Assembly: GCF_030540875.1 (NCBI RefSeq)
Contig: NZ_JAUOEM010000003.1
Location: 434,001-498,000, forward strand
DNA length: 64,000 nucleotides
Source: Flavivirga amylovorans
Lineage (GTDB): Bacteria; Bacteroidota; Bacteroidia; Flavobacteriales; Flavobacteriaceae
Reading direction: 5' to 3'
Shown here: piece by piece, positions 26,400 to 35,591 of the stretch
Layout: each line of letters opens with the position of its first letter
Numbering within the stretch: position 1 is the stretch's first letter
Translations under genes and position numbers: made by a program
Notes under the pieces: model-generated
What the model was told of the DNA's origin: nothing
Databases searched by the model: none
What the model saw: the letters and a program-made list of their open reading frames with translations, nothing else

Positions 26400-27839
26400 A
26401 TGAGAAAAAGGATCATCTATTTATTGGCTGGTCAACTATGGAAGGATGCCTTTAGATCCAAAGTTATGAGTGTAACTTTGGGTTTAATGATATTTTTATT
26501 GATTTTCTCTACCTATAGTGGTTGGGAAAATTATCATGACCAAAATTATACGCGAGACATAATTCAGGATCAAGTGCAGCAAAGTTGGGAGAATAATCCT
26601 GATAAACATCCGCACAGAATGGCACATTATGGTTCTTTTGCTTTACGATTAAAACACATATTAAGCGTTTTTGATTTAGGCATGGAAAATTTTGTAGGCA
26701 ATGCTGTGTTCTTGGAAGCGCATAAGCAGAATACTGTTAACTTTTCTGAAGCTAGCATGTCCACAGGTTTATTGCGCTTTGGAGACGTTAGTTTAGCGAT
26801 GTTATTGAAAGTCATTGTACCACTTTTGATTTTCTACCTAGGTTTTGCAAGTATAGCTAGAGAGCGCCAAAACGGCACTTTAAAACTTTTAATAGGTCAA
26901 GGTATTAGTAGAAAAGAAATTGTTTTTGGGAAATGGTTAGGACTTTGGGGCTTATCCTTGATATTTCTTTTTTCGATTTTTTTAGTTGTATTAGTTTTTC
27001 TACTTATGGAATCACATGATACTAGTTACAAGGATAGCATGTTGCGGTTTGGTGTACTAGTCATTTCTTATATTATATTTTTTGCTATTCTAAGCGCTAT
27101 TACCATTTTGGTATCCGCCTTTAGTAAAACTGCTAAAGGAGCATTAATAAAACTTTTAGGAATTTGGTTACTATTTGTAATAATTTTGCCAAAATCACTT
27201 CAAGCTATAGGTTATTACCTCTACCCTACGCCCTCTAAAATAGAAATGGAAACTGCCGTAGAATATGATTTAGTTAAACAAGGAGATAGTCATAATCCGG
27301 ACGACCCACATTTTAATGCCTTAAAAGATTCTGTGCTTTTAGCACATAATGTAAAAAAGGTAGGAGACCTTCCTTTTAATTATGGTGGATTTGTAATGGC
27401 TAAAGGAGAAGCTTTAAGTACAGCTATTTATTTAGAGCACCAAGAACGTCTTTATAAAGTCTATAATAAGCAGAATAATTTAGAGCGTAGTTCTGCTTTT
27501 CTAAACCCATATACGGCAATAAAAAACTTATCTATGGGGTTCTCAGGAACCGATTTTAAGTCGTTTCTTCATTTTAAAGATAAAGCAGAAGCCTATCGCT
27601 ATAAATTAGCACAAGACATGAATCAATTGCAAATGGATTTTATTCCCAATAAAGGAAAAGAGGGGCCAAATAAAATCTCCAATGATTATTGGAAAAAATT
27701 TCCACCGTTTGAATATCAGTTTTTGAGTATTAGCAAGGTATTTAAAAATGAGTTGATTTCCATATTAGCCTTATTACTATGGAGTATATTGACAGTTTTT
27801 GGGCTGCTAAGATTATCTACTAACCTAAAAGCCATTTAG
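26400..27839 (+). CDS. ABC-2 type permease with DUF3526-like region, subunit 1
   Basis: The 479-residue membrane protein has a first helix near residues 20-40 and a large periplasmic loop (about 45-135, with NYHDQNYTRDIIQDQVQQSW). A cluster of five helices (about 140-290, with FASIARERQNGTLKLLIGQG, the ABC-2 coupling helix) follows, then a second large loop and a final helix near 455. The layout, with ER-x-x-G-T-L-K-L-L, is that of DUF3526 ABC-2 permeases. It starts 2 bases after the receptor gene and abuts the second permease. Confidence 0.85.
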   Translation: MRKRIIYLLAGQLWKDAFRSKVMSVTLGLMIFLLIFSTYSGWENYHDQNYTRDIIQDQVQQSWENNPDKHPHRMAHYGSFALRLKHILSVFDLGMENFVGNAVFLEAHKQNTVNFSEASMSTGLLRFGDVSLAMLLKVIVPLLIFYLGFASIARERQNGTLKLLIGQGISRKEIVFGKWLGLWGLSLIFLFSIFLVVLVFLLMESHDTSYKDSMLRFGVLVISYIIFFAILSAITILVSAFSKTAKGALIKLLGIWLLFVIILPKSLQAIGYYLYPTPSKIEMETAVEYDLVKQGDSHNPDDPHFNALKDSVLLAHNVKKVGDLPFNYGGFVMAKGEALSTAIYLEHQERLYKVYNKQNNLERSSAFLNPYTAIKNLSMGFSGTDFKSFLHFKDKAEAYRYKLAQDMNQLQMDFIPNKGKEGPNKISNDYWKKFPPFEYQFLSISKVFKNELISILALLLWSILTVFGLLRLSTNLKAI

Positions 27840-29180
27840 ATGTATCATTTATTATTAAAATCGTTTTTTAGAACTAAGATTTTTTGGCTAAGTCTTGTAT
27901 TACTAATATCTGTTGGAATAATTAGCATACTCATTGGTAAGCAGTATTTGGTAAAACAGGAAAAAACCATTGTTGCTGCGCAAGCATTTCAAAAAGAAAG
28001 TATTAAAAGAAATTTAGAATATCACAATGACGATCTTGGCTTGTTATTATATTATTTACGATTTACATTAATAAAAAAACCAGAAAATATAAGCGCTATT
28101 TCTATAGGACAGAGTGATGTTAACCCGCTACTGCAAACAGTTACTATTCGTGGATTAGAGGGGCAGAAATATGATGCTAATTTTGAAAACCCATCCTTGT
28201 TGATGTCTGGTAATTTAGATCTAGGATTTGTTATTATATATTTATTTCCATTGGTGTTAATCGCCATGACTTTCAATTTATATTCAGAAGAAGAAGAATT
28301 AGGCACTTGGCGGATATTATCCGCACAAACCTCTGCAAAAGCTAAATTTTTGTTCAAAAAGTTAGTAGTAAGAATAGGTTTTGTTTTTGCTATTTTAATT
28401 TTTTTAATGCTTATGGCTAGTGCTATTCTTCAAATACCTTATAGCGCAAACTTTTGGGCTATTTTCATGCAAAGCTTACTGTATTTATTGTTTTGGAGTG
28501 TGCTTTGCTTTTTTATGGTTTCATTATTAAAAAACTCTAGTTTTAATGCGTTAGCATTAATTTCCATTTGGGTGACGTTGACCATTTTATTTCCTGCACT
28601 AGTAAACAACTATGTACTAAATAAATACCAAGTACCGGAAGCATTAGATGCCATGGTAGAACAACGTGATGGCTATCACGAAAAATGGGACTTAGAAAAG
28701 GATGCTACGATGACGGGGTTTTATGAAGCTTATCCACAGTTTAAAAAGTACGATGTACCTGAAGATAAATTTAGTTGGATATGGTACTATGGAATGCAAC
28801 ATATGGGAGATTTAGCTGCGAAAAATAAAAGTGCTGAAATGAAGGAAAAGATAATGATGCGTAATACTATAAGTGAAAAAATTGCGCTTTTTGTACCTAC
28901 CATGCATGCTCAGCTAAGCTTCAATAATTTAGCAGGAACAGATATGGTTAGCCATTTGAATTTTTTAAAGGCACTAACGGAATACCATGAGACCTTAAGA
29001 CTAAGTTTTTACACTAAAATCTTTGATTACAATCCAGCCGATGTAATTGATTGGGAAACTCATGAAGCTAAATTTTATAAATCAAAACGTGATTTTAGCT
29101 GGTTATATTTGATGCTTCCGACGCTGCTTATCACTTTAATAATAACAATTTTTGGTGGATTAAACCTTCGGAAATTATGA
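27840..29180 (+). CDS. ABC-2 type permease with DUF3526-like region, subunit 2
   Basis: The 446-residue paralogue of the upstream gene has the same plan: a first helix (about 12-35), a periplasmic loop, the coupling motif EEEELGTWRILSAQTSAKAKFLFKK (about 150) and helices to 270. A Trp-rich loop (KFSWIWYYGMQHMGD) and a last helix at 425-446 complete it. Its ATG directly follows the stop of the first permease. With the ATPase it would form a heterodimeric transporter; whether it exports or imports is open. Confidence 0.85.
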   Translation: MYHLLLKSFFRTKIFWLSLVLLISVGIISILIGKQYLVKQEKTIVAAQAFQKESIKRNLEYHNDDLGLLLYYLRFTLIKKPENISAISIGQSDVNPLLQTVTIRGLEGQKYDANFENPSLLMSGNLDLGFVIIYLFPLVLIAMTFNLYSEEEELGTWRILSAQTSAKAKFLFKKLVVRIGFVFAILIFLMLMASAILQIPYSANFWAIFMQSLLYLLFWSVLCFFMVSLLKNSSFNALALISIWVTLTILFPALVNNYVLNKYQVPEALDAMVEQRDGYHEKWDLEKDATMTGFYEAYPQFKKYDVPEDKFSWIWYYGMQHMGDLAAKNKSAEMKEKIMMRNTISEKIALFVPTMHAQLSFNNLAGTDMVSHLNFLKALTEYHETLRLSFYTKIFDYNPADVIDWETHEAKFYKSKRDFSWLYLMLPTLLITLIITIFGGLNLRKL

Positions 29181-29187
29181 ATAATAT

Positions 29188-29217
29188 AAAAGGGTTAGAT
29201 GCTATTTCTAGCCCTTA
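29188..29217 (+). terminator. terminator-like hairpin after the ABC/TonB operon
   Basis: AAGGGTTAGA and TCTAGCCCTT pair (one G-U) around a 7-base loop, a few bases after the last permease stop codon. Confidence 0.5.
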
Positions 29218-29256
29218 TTATAATACTATTTACAGAATAAAATTCATAACTTATTT

Positions 29257-29401
29257 TCATTCCACTGCTCTACTCTTTCAGTAAAAATCGTATTCCATTA
29301 ACATCGTAGAGAAACATTTGAGAAGAATAAATCAAAAAAAGCAGTGGTATAAACTTCGCTTTTACCAAAGCAAAGTTGCATAACATAGCCCATTATAGCA
29401 C
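29257..29401. repeat. interspersed repeat family A, copy 4
   Basis: It contains CATTCCACTGCTCTACTC, GTAAAAATCGTATTCCATTA, GAGAAACATTTGAGAAGAAT, the hairpin AACTTCGCTTT (29352-29362) / AAAGCAAAGTT (29367-29377) with loop TACC, and GCATAACATAGCCCATTATA. It is shorter at the right end than copies 1 and 3. It lies between convergent genes. Confidence 0.75.
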
Positions 29402-29448
29402 ATTTTGTATTTTAGGTTTAGCTGGTGACTGAAGCTAAAATCAAGAGA

Positions 29449-30855
29449 TTAATTTATCCAACATCCGTCCCAGGGTATGTTTTCTTGTAATGGTATATCA
29501 AAAGCATCTCCGTTATATGTGTTATCGTTAGCACTTCCCGAAACTTCTAAAAAACGATATGCCCAGCATTTTTGAGGATGTTCTACCCTATTATTTTCTA
29601 ATGTTAGATTTGTCATTTCTTTAAATACCAAATGCCCATTGTTTAGATAATTATCTTTAACCACTAAATCGGCTCCTTTATACATGTAAAATCCACAGTT
29701 GTTACAAGTATTATTATAAATATAAGTTGTTGCTGGGTTTGTTTTTGGGCTGTCATTAGAATACATAATAATACCATTCCAGTTGTTTACAGAAACTGTT
29801 GTCATTGTTATATCATTATTTCTAATGGTTAGGTCTCCTTTTTTCCAATAAACTATAGGGCCGTCTATATATTGGCTTTCTTCTCCTTGTAACAAAATAT
29901 TGTTTTCAATAATTACATTTTTTCCATCCGTGTTAACAATATCGCCTCCTCTATTATGGTGAAAATAATTATTTCTTATAGTAATATCTTGGCTGTTATA
30001 GCTTAAGCTTTCTACATCAATTCCAAACTGAGGTGCTGTTCCTTTGGTATGATGAATTTCATTATTTTCAATTAGAATATCTGTGCCTCCAACAATTGAA
30101 ACGCCTTGTCTTCGGTTATCAACCATATTATTTCTTCTAATATCAATATGTTTAACAGAAGACCCCGCACCTTTTTGTCCCACCAAAAGAATGGCATCTC
30201 CATTTGCTTTTCCTAAAGTGACATTTTCTACTGTTACATATTCGCTTTCGTTCTGAATACAAATTAAATGACCTTCATCGTGAACTACGGATCCATCACT
30301 TTTTCTAGGGGTATATTCATGGTTTTCCTTATCTCCTAAAATAGTTCCACCAGAAATAATAACATGCACTTTCTCTGTTACAGCAATAGCACAGTAATTC
30401 CACTTATTATTAGGCGCCATTTCTATAATGGCATTTTGGTCTATTAAAAATGCCATATTACTTTTTAGTTCTATACCAGCTTGATAAATATCATTCCCAT
30501 ATTTACCAATGAGATAATGACCTTCTGGTAAACAAATTTGACCATATCCTTCAGATACCGCCCAGTCAATGGCTTGCTGAATATTATCTGTTGTTTTTTC
30601 AGGATCTTTTCTATCATTTGGAATATCCCATCTTTCTAATTCTATAATATACTTTTTGGCTGGAATTTCATTATAGGGCATTGTTTCTACAGGATTCATT
30701 ACTCCCATAAAAGGATTGGGGTTATTAGAATCTGTAGAACTTAATTCCGAATTAACAAATATTTGAGAGTCATTTGAATCTTCGAAACATGAATACATGC
30801 AAAGTGTTAAACAAAAAAGAAGAATGTTCCTTTTTATACTAAAATGAGCTATCAT
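29449..30855 (-). CDS. right-handed beta-helix lipoprotein (polysaccharide-active or binding)
   Basis: The 468-residue protein has a lipobox (MYSC, Cys about 22). A motif-rich start (NIQQAIDWAVSEGYGQICLPEG, pectate-lyase-3/glycosidase-28-like) leads into many parallel beta-helix rungs with Asn ladders: ILIENNEIHH, ITIRNNYFHHN, VIIENNILLQ, LTIRNNDI. Such folds occur in polysaccharide lyases, epimerases and GH28-like enzymes; candidate catalytic residues cannot be fixed from sequence alone. It has no glycan-utilisation neighbours. It is likely displayed on the cell surface or in the periplasm. Confidence 0.8.
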   Translation of the reverse strand: MIAHFSIKRNILLFCLTLCMYSCFEDSNDSQIFVNSELSSTDSNNPNPFMGVMNPVETMPYNEIPAKKYIIELERWDIPNDRKDPEKTTDNIQQAIDWAVSEGYGQICLPEGHYLIGKYGNDIYQAGIELKSNMAFLIDQNAIIEMAPNNKWNYCAIAVTEKVHVIISGGTILGDKENHEYTPRKSDGSVVHDEGHLICIQNESEYVTVENVTLGKANGDAILLVGQKGAGSSVKHIDIRRNNMVDNRRQGVSIVGGTDILIENNEIHHTKGTAPQFGIDVESLSYNSQDITIRNNYFHHNRGGDIVNTDGKNVIIENNILLQGEESQYIDGPIVYWKKGDLTIRNNDITMTTVSVNNWNGIIMYSNDSPKTNPATTYIYNNTCNNCGFYMYKGADLVVKDNYLNNGHLVFKEMTNLTLENNRVEHPQKCWAYRFLEVSGSANDNTYNGDAFDIPLQENIPWDGCWIN

Positions 30856-30930
30856 TAATTAATAGAGTTTGGGGTTATTAATAAATTAATTTACGTAATA
30901 AAACAGAGAAAAGATTATAATTTATAAAAC

Positions 30931-30960
30931 AAAAGGTATTAGAGTTTTCTAATACCTTTT
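30931..30960. terminator. terminator hairpin, usable on both strands
   Basis: Perfect arms AAAAGGTATTAGA (30931-30943) and TCTAATACCTTTT (30948-30960) with a 4-base loop. It lies after the stop of the 115-residue gene on the minus strand (gene end 30984), so it would end the his-region transcript. Confidence 0.8.
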
Positions 30961-30983
30961 GTTTTAATATTTATTAGGAGTTA

Positions 30984-31331
30984 TTAACTTTTATGAGCAT
31001 TATAAGCTTCCAATTGTTTTGGAGTTAATAAACTTCTTTTGTAAGCCATAGTTTCACTAAGTATAGGTGTCATAGCTTCTCTATACGCTTCTTTTTTCCT
31101 TTTCTTTGATCTTGGTAAGTCATTTTCAAAAAGAACAAGTTTTTTATAAGCTTCTTTAAGTTTTAATGTTTGTTCTTCCGTTAGTTTTAATGATTTATCA
31201 TTTTCTGTTAACATAACATTATCTTTCTTTATTAATTCATTTACCTGATTATCAATATCTTGCTGGGAAAATGTAGCTGATGAAGCTGTTATGAAAAATA
31301 ATAACGATAGGATTGTTTTTTGTAGGTTCAT
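30984..31331 (-). CDS. small exported protein, unrecognised
   Basis: The 115-residue protein has a signal peptide (MNLQKTILSLLFFITASSATFS, cut near Q23). The mature part is helical and charged (NQVNELIKKDNVMLTENDKSLKLTEEQTLKL), with LTPKQLEAYN near the end. That pattern recalls the LT-x-x-Q motifs of Spy/CpxP-like periplasmic proteins but is too weak to assign. It lies 44 bases downstream of hisIE on the same strand and may share its transcript. Confidence 0.6.
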   Translation of the reverse strand: MNLQKTILSLLFFITASSATFSQQDIDNQVNELIKKDNVMLTENDKSLKLTEEQTLKLKEAYKKLVLFENDLPRSKKRKKEAYREAMTPILSETMAYKRSLLTPKQLEAYNAHKS

Positions 31332-31375
31332 GGGTGCAATAATTTAAATTATAGAGTAAATATAATAAATTTTAA

Positions 31376-31972
31376 TTATTTGTGCCTTCCTTTTAATTCT
31401 TCCTCTATATCATTTAATGTAAATCCTTTAGCTTGTAACAGCATTAAATAGTGAAATAATAAGTCTGCAGACTCATATAAAAACAAATCATCATTAGTAT
31501 CCATAGCTTCAATAACGGTCTCTACAGCCTCCTCTCCTACTTTTTGAGCTATTTTATTGATTCCTTTATCAAATAAGCTGGCTACATACGATTTTTTAGT
31601 GTCTTTATTAGAAACACGTTCTGTTATAACGTCTTCTAAAGTAGAGAAAAAACCGTAAGTTGATGTGTTTTTGGTTTGCCAGCAGGTATCTGTTCCTTTG
31701 TGACATGTGGGACCAACTGGATTTACTTGTAGTAAAAGCGTATCATTATCGCAATCATTTTTTATATCAATCAAGTTTAGAAAATTCCCGCTTTCTTCAC
31801 CTTTGGTCCATAAACGTTGCTTACTTCTGCTAAAAAAAGTAACCTGTTTAGTTTCAATTGTTTTTTGATAGGCTTCCTCGTTCATATAGCCCAACATTAA
31901 TACGTTTTTTGTTGTAGCATCTTGAATTATTGCTGGTACAAGTCCGTTTGTATCGTATTTAATAGTCATCAT
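31376..31972 (-). CDS. hisIE: HisIE: phosphoribosyl-AMP cyclohydrolase / phosphoribosyl-ATP pyrophosphatase
   Basis: The 198-residue fused enzyme carries out steps 2 and 3 of histidine synthesis. The HisI half (1-105) shows VLMLGYMNEEAYQKT, SRSKQRLWTKGE and the zinc/Mg site DCDNDTLLLQV-x-P-x-G-P-T-CHKG-x-x-x-C. The HisE half (about 110-198) has KKSYVASLFDKGINKIAQKVGEEAVETVIEA with the E-E-x-x-E metal motif. It is the last gene of the his operon; hisF lies 63 bases upstream, with a palindromic insert between them. Confidence 0.97.
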   Translation of the reverse strand: MMTIKYDTNGLVPAIIQDATTKNVLMLGYMNEEAYQKTIETKQVTFFSRSKQRLWTKGEESGNFLNLIDIKNDCDNDTLLLQVNPVGPTCHKGTDTCWQTKNTSTYGFFSTLEDVITERVSNKDTKKSYVASLFDKGINKIAQKVGEEAVETVIEAMDTNDDLFLYESADLLFHYLMLLQAKGFTLNDIEEELKGRHK

Positions 31973-31995
31973 TTTATTTTTGAATATTGAAAAGA

Positions 31996-32044
31996 CCCTT
32001 CGACTACGCTCAGGGAGACATTCTCACTTTAACGACTAAAGTCG
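31996..32044. repeat. REP-like palindromes at the hisF/hisIE junction
   Basis: CCCTTCGACTACGCTCAGGG (31996-32015) is a small hairpin-forming element of a kind I recall as common in flavobacterial intergenic DNA. Next to it CGACTAAAGTCG (32033-32044) is a near-perfect palindrome that contains the hisF stop codon (32036-32038). Confidence 0.5.
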
Positions 32045-32791
32045 CACTTCTATATTATTTTCTTTTAACTCTTTTTTTAAATTTGAAATTGGTATTTCAC
32101 CAAAATGAAACACACTAGCAGCTAAGGCTGCATCAGATTTCCCTTCTTTAAAGGTATCTATAAAATGTTGTGTGTTTCCAGCCCCGCCAGAGGCGATGAT
32201 AGGGATATTCAGTTCTTCAGATAATCTAGCTAATGCTTTATTAGCAAATCCATTTTTAGTACCATCATGATTCATAGATGTAAATAGAATTTCTCCTGCA
32301 CCACGCTTCTCAACTTCTTTTGCCCATTCAAACAAATCGATCTCGGTTGGAATGCTTCCACCTGCTAAATGTACTTTCCATTGACCATCGATTTCTTTTG
32401 CATCTATAGCAACAACAACACATTGACTTCCAAACTTATCTGATAATTCATTGACTAGCTCTGGTCTTTTAACAGCTGATGAATTTATCGATACTTTATC
32501 TGCACCGCATTGCAATAGCGCATCAACATCTTTAATAGACGAGATACCTCCTCCAACTGTAAAAGGGATGTTTACTTGCTCTGCTACGCGTAATACCATA
32601 TCTAGAGTGGTTGCACGTGCCTCAAGAGTAGCAGAAATATCAAGAAAGACTAATTCGTCTGCTCCAATATCTGCATATTGTTTTGCTAATTCAACAGGAT
32701 CGCCAGCGTCACGCAAATCAACAAAATTAATGCCTTTAACGGTTCTCCCATCTTTAATATCTAAGCAGGGTATGATTCTTTTTGTTAGCAT
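32036..32791 (-). CDS. hisF: HisF: imidazole glycerol phosphate synthase cyclase subunit
   Basis: The 251-residue TIM barrel has the HisF marks: [15 protein letters not shown] near the start (catalytic Asp about 11), [32 protein letters not shown] (about 75-106), the second catalytic Asp in [11 protein letters not shown] (about 130) and [16 protein letters not shown]. It closes the imidazole ring with ammonia from HisH. It starts 4 bases after the hisA stop. Confidence 0.97.
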   Translation of the reverse strand: MLTKRIIPCLDIKDGRTVKGINFVDLRDAGDPVELAKQYADIGADELVFLDISATLEARATTLDMVLRVAEQVNIPFTVGGGISSIKDVDALLQCGADKVSINSSAVKRPELVNELSDKFGSQCVVVAIDAKEIDGQWKVHLAGGSIPTEIDLFEWAKEVEKRGAGEILFTSMNHDGTKNGFANKALARLSEELNIPIIASGGAGNTQHFIDTFKEGKSDAALAASVFHFGEIPISNLKKELKENNIEVRL

Positions 32792-32795
32792 TTTA

Positions 32796-33530
32796 CTATA
32801 AAAATTTTTCTAATTCAAATAAGCTGATTCTGTTTTCATAGATGGCTTTACCAATAATGACGCCTTCGCAGCCAATCTCTTTTAAAATTGGTAATTCTTC
32901 AATAGATGAAATACCTCCTGAAGCTATTAACCTTATGGATTGGTCATTGCTACTATTTGAACATTCTGAAATGATTTGTTTATACAATTCTACTGATGGC
33001 CCTTCAAGCATCCCATCTTTTGAAATATCTGTACAAATAACATATTTAATCCTTTTCTTTTGGTATGATTTAATAAACGGGATAACATCTTCTTTACTTT
33101 GTTCCATCCAACCACTAATTGAGACCTTTCCATTGTTACTATCTGCTCCTAATATAATTTTCTCGGAACCGTATTTATTGATCCAACCTTCAAAAGTTTC
33201 TGGGTCTTTAACAGCAATACTTCCACCAGTGATCTGTTTCGCACCAGAATTAAAAGCAATATGTAAATCTTCGTTTGCTTTTAAACCACCACCAAAATCA
33301 ATTTTAAGATTTGTTTTTGAAGCTATTTGTTCCAATACTTTATAATTTACTATATGTTTTGCTTTTGCTCCATCTAAATCAACTAAATGCAAGTATTCGA
33401 TACCAGAAGCTTCAAACATTTTAGCAACCTCTAAAGGATTTTCATTATACACTTTTTTGGTTTCGTAATCTCCTTTTGTTAATCGGACACATTTGCCGTC
33501 TATAATATCTATGGCTGGTATAATTCTCAT
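32796..33530 (-). CDS. hisA: HisA: ProFAR isomerase
   Basis: The 244-residue TIM barrel isomerase begins [21 protein letters not shown] (catalytic Asp about 8). It has [33 protein letters not shown] and the second catalytic Asp in [16 protein letters not shown], then LIASGGISS. It catalyses the Amadori rearrangement of ProFAR. The spacing to hisF (4 bases) is normal; the spacing to hisH upstream (about 294 bases) is unusually long for this operon and contains an unannotated open frame. Confidence 0.97.
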   Translation of the reverse strand: MRIIPAIDIIDGKCVRLTKGDYETKKVYNENPLEVAKMFEASGIEYLHLVDLDGAKAKHIVNYKVLEQIASKTNLKIDFGGGLKANEDLHIAFNSGAKQITGGSIAVKDPETFEGWINKYGSEKIILGADSNNGKVSISGWMEQSKEDVIPFIKSYQKKRIKYVICTDISKDGMLEGPSVELYKQIISECSNSSNDQSIRLIASGGISSIEELPILKEIGCEGVIIGKAIYENRISLFELEKFL

Positions 33531-33637
33531 AATATTCCCTGCAAATGCAGAAATCTTTTAATTAATATTTATTTTTAAACAGAAGCATTTTGAGAACCTA
33601 TTGCTTACTATTTTCATAGCAAAATATACTTTGTTGT

Positions 33638-33832
33638 TCAACAATGCTCAGTGTGATATATCAAATATTTTTTAACTACATCTCTTATTTTACCAATCAA
33701 AAATGTAGTTTCCTCTACGTGATCGTGATGCTTTTCTAATTTTTTATTACGTTCTTCCCATGATAAACTTTCGTTATCAATATAGCTTTTTACTTTAATC
33801 CATTCATAGTTTAATGAGTGAAAATTATAAAT
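33638..33832 (-). pseudogene. open frame without usual start codon between hisH and hisA
   Basis: On the minus strand 64 sense codons run from ATT (33832) to TGA (33638), giving a protein-like sequence with SLNYEWIKVKSYIDNESL, SWEERNKKLEKHH and TTFLIGKIRDVVKKY. Its first codon follows a TAG and overlaps the hisH end by 8 bases; no ATG, GTG or TTG is near its beginning. The amino-acid mix (helical, charged, aromatic) looks coding. It may be a decayed gene that lost its start, or one using ATT. I do not recognise the family. Confidence 0.4.
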
Positions 33833-34406
33833 CTAAAAAATTTTGTAAAATTTTTGCTCCCGCTAAACTACTCTTTTCTGGGTGAAATTGCACGCCATAA
33901 AAATTATTGTGTTGTAATGCAGAGGCATAGTTAATACCATAATCCGTTTTTGCGATGGTTTCATTACAATGTTCTGCATAATAGCTATGTACCAAATACA
34001 TATATTCATTGTCTTTAATTCCGGAAAACAGATCAGATTTTAAGTCTTTTATAACATTCCATCCCATTTGAGGGACTTTTACATCATTTGTAAAACGTTT
34101 TACTTTTGTTCTGAATATTCCCAGACCTTTTGTGTTTCCTTCTTCAGTTGATTCACATAATAATTGCATGCCTAAGCAGATACCTAAAACGGGTTGTTTT
34201 AGTTTGGGAATGAGTTTGTCTAATCCACTGTTTTCTAACATGGCCATAGCTGAACTTGCTTCTCCAACACCAGGGAAAATAATTTTATCTGCTGCTAAAA
34301 TTTCATCAGGATCATTTGATAAAACAGCATTTATTCCTAAACGTTTAAAGGCAAATTGAATGCTCTTAATGTTTCCTGCTCCGTAATTAATAATTACAAG
34401 TTTCAA
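33825..34406 (-). CDS. hisH: HisH: glutamine amidotransferase subunit of IGP synthase
   Basis: The 193-residue class I amidotransferase has the oxyanion strand PGVGEASSAM (about 47-56), the nucleophile Cys in VLGICLGMQLL (Cys about 77), and the catalytic His/Glu in FYGVQFHPEKS (about 170-180). It delivers ammonia to HisF. hisB lies 51 bases upstream in the operon. Confidence 0.97.
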   Translation of the reverse strand: MKLVIINYGAGNIKSIQFAFKRLGINAVLSNDPDEILAADKIIFPGVGEASSAMAMLENSGLDKLIPKLKQPVLGICLGMQLLCESTEEGNTKGLGIFRTKVKRFTNDVKVPQMGWNVIKDLKSDLFSGIKDNEYMYLVHSYYAEHCNETIAKTDYGINYASALQHNNFYGVQFHPEKSSLAGAKILQNFLDL

Positions 34407-34457
34407 ATCTTTAATTTTACTTTAATTAATTCTTTTAGGGATTTAGTTTTTAATAAT

Positions 34458-35591
34458 TTACAAAACACCTTTTGTGCTTGGTAAAATCATCTTTTCCACA
34501 TCTCTTTTAACTGCCATCTTTATGGCTTTTGCAAAGGCTTTAAAAATGGCCTCTATTTTATGGTGTTCATTTTGTCCTTCTGCTTTTATGTTTAGATTAC
34601 ATTTAGCACCATCTGTAAACGATTTAAAGAAATGGTAAAACATTTCTGTTGGCATTTTTCCAATCATTTCGCGTTTAAAGTCTGCTTCCCAAACCAGCCA
34701 GTTTCTACCTCCAAAATCAATGGCAGCTTGTGCATAACAATCATCCATTGGTAAACAAAAACCATAGCGTTCTATACCTAATTTGTTACCTAAAGCGGTG
34801 TTAAATAGCTCACCTAATGCGATGGCAGTATCTTCAATAGTGTGATGTTCGTCAACTTCTAAATCACCATCAACCTTTATGTTTAAATCTAACTGTCCGT
34901 GTCGCGCTATTTGGTCTAGCATATGGTCAAAAAAAGCAATGCCAGTATCTATATTACTTTTCCCTGATCCATCCAGGTTTACTTGAATAGCTATCTTTGT
35001 CTCATTAGTATTTCTAATAATTTCCCCGGTACGGGCACTGGTTTTTAAAAAGGCATAGATGGCTTCCCAGTCGTTGCTCTCTAATGCAATATAAGCATCT
35101 AATTGCTCTCTTTTTACAGTGATTTCATCAGTTCCTAAATGGGTTTCGTCATTTATAAAAATGCCTTTAGCTTCTAAGTTTTTTGCTAATTCTATGTCTG
35201 TTAACCTATCACCTATTACAAACGAATTTTCTAAATCGTAATCATCAGAAAAATATTTTGTTAGTAAACCTGTATTAGGCTTTCTTGTTGGTGCATTGTC
35301 TTTTGCAAAGGTTCTGTCTATAAATTGTTCTTTAAAAACAATCCCTTGATCTTCAAAACATTTGATAATGAAGTTATGTATGGGCCAAAAATCCGTTTCT
35401 GGAAACGCCTCGGTTCCTAATCCATCTTGATTAGTAATCATGACGATTTCATAATCTAATTCTTTAGCTATTTTCCCTAAGTATTGAAATACTTTAGGGT
35501 AGAATTCCAACTTATCTAATGAATCTATTTGCTCATCAGCAGGTTCTCTGATAATAGTTCCGTCTCTATCAATAAAAAGGACTTTTTGCAT
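34458..35591 (-). CDS. hisB: HisB: histidinol-phosphatase / IGP dehydratase fusion
   Basis: The 377-residue bifunctional enzyme has an N-terminal HAD phosphatase (1-165) with [24 protein letters not shown] and [15 protein letters not shown]. The C-terminal imidazoleglycerol-phosphate dehydratase (about 180-377) has metal-binding His motifs [27 protein letters not shown] and [11 protein letters not shown]. The ATG shares one base with the hisC stop, so translation is coupled. Confidence 0.97.
   Translation of the reverse strand: MQKVLFIDRDGTIIREPADEQIDSLDKLEFYPKVFQYLGKIAKELDYEIVMITNQDGLGTEAFPETDFWPIHNFIIKCFEDQGIVFKEQFIDRTFAKDNAPTRKPNTGLLTKYFSDDYDLENSFVIGDRLTDIELAKNLEAKGIFINDETHLGTDEITVKREQLDAYIALESNDWEAIYAFLKTSARTGEIIRNTNETKIAIQVNLDGSGKSNIDTGIAFFDHMLDQIARHGQLDLNIKVDGDLEVDEHHTIEDTAIALGELFNTALGNKLGIERYGFCLPMDDCYAQAAIDFGGRNWLVWEADFKREMIGKMPTEMFYHFFKSFTDGAKCNLNIKAEGQNEHHKIEAIFKAFAKAIKMAVKRDVEKMILPSTKGVL

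Noticed and set aside
32842-33345. Plus-strand open frame of 167 codons opposite hisA
   Set aside because: It is antisense to a clear hisA gene and has no family features.
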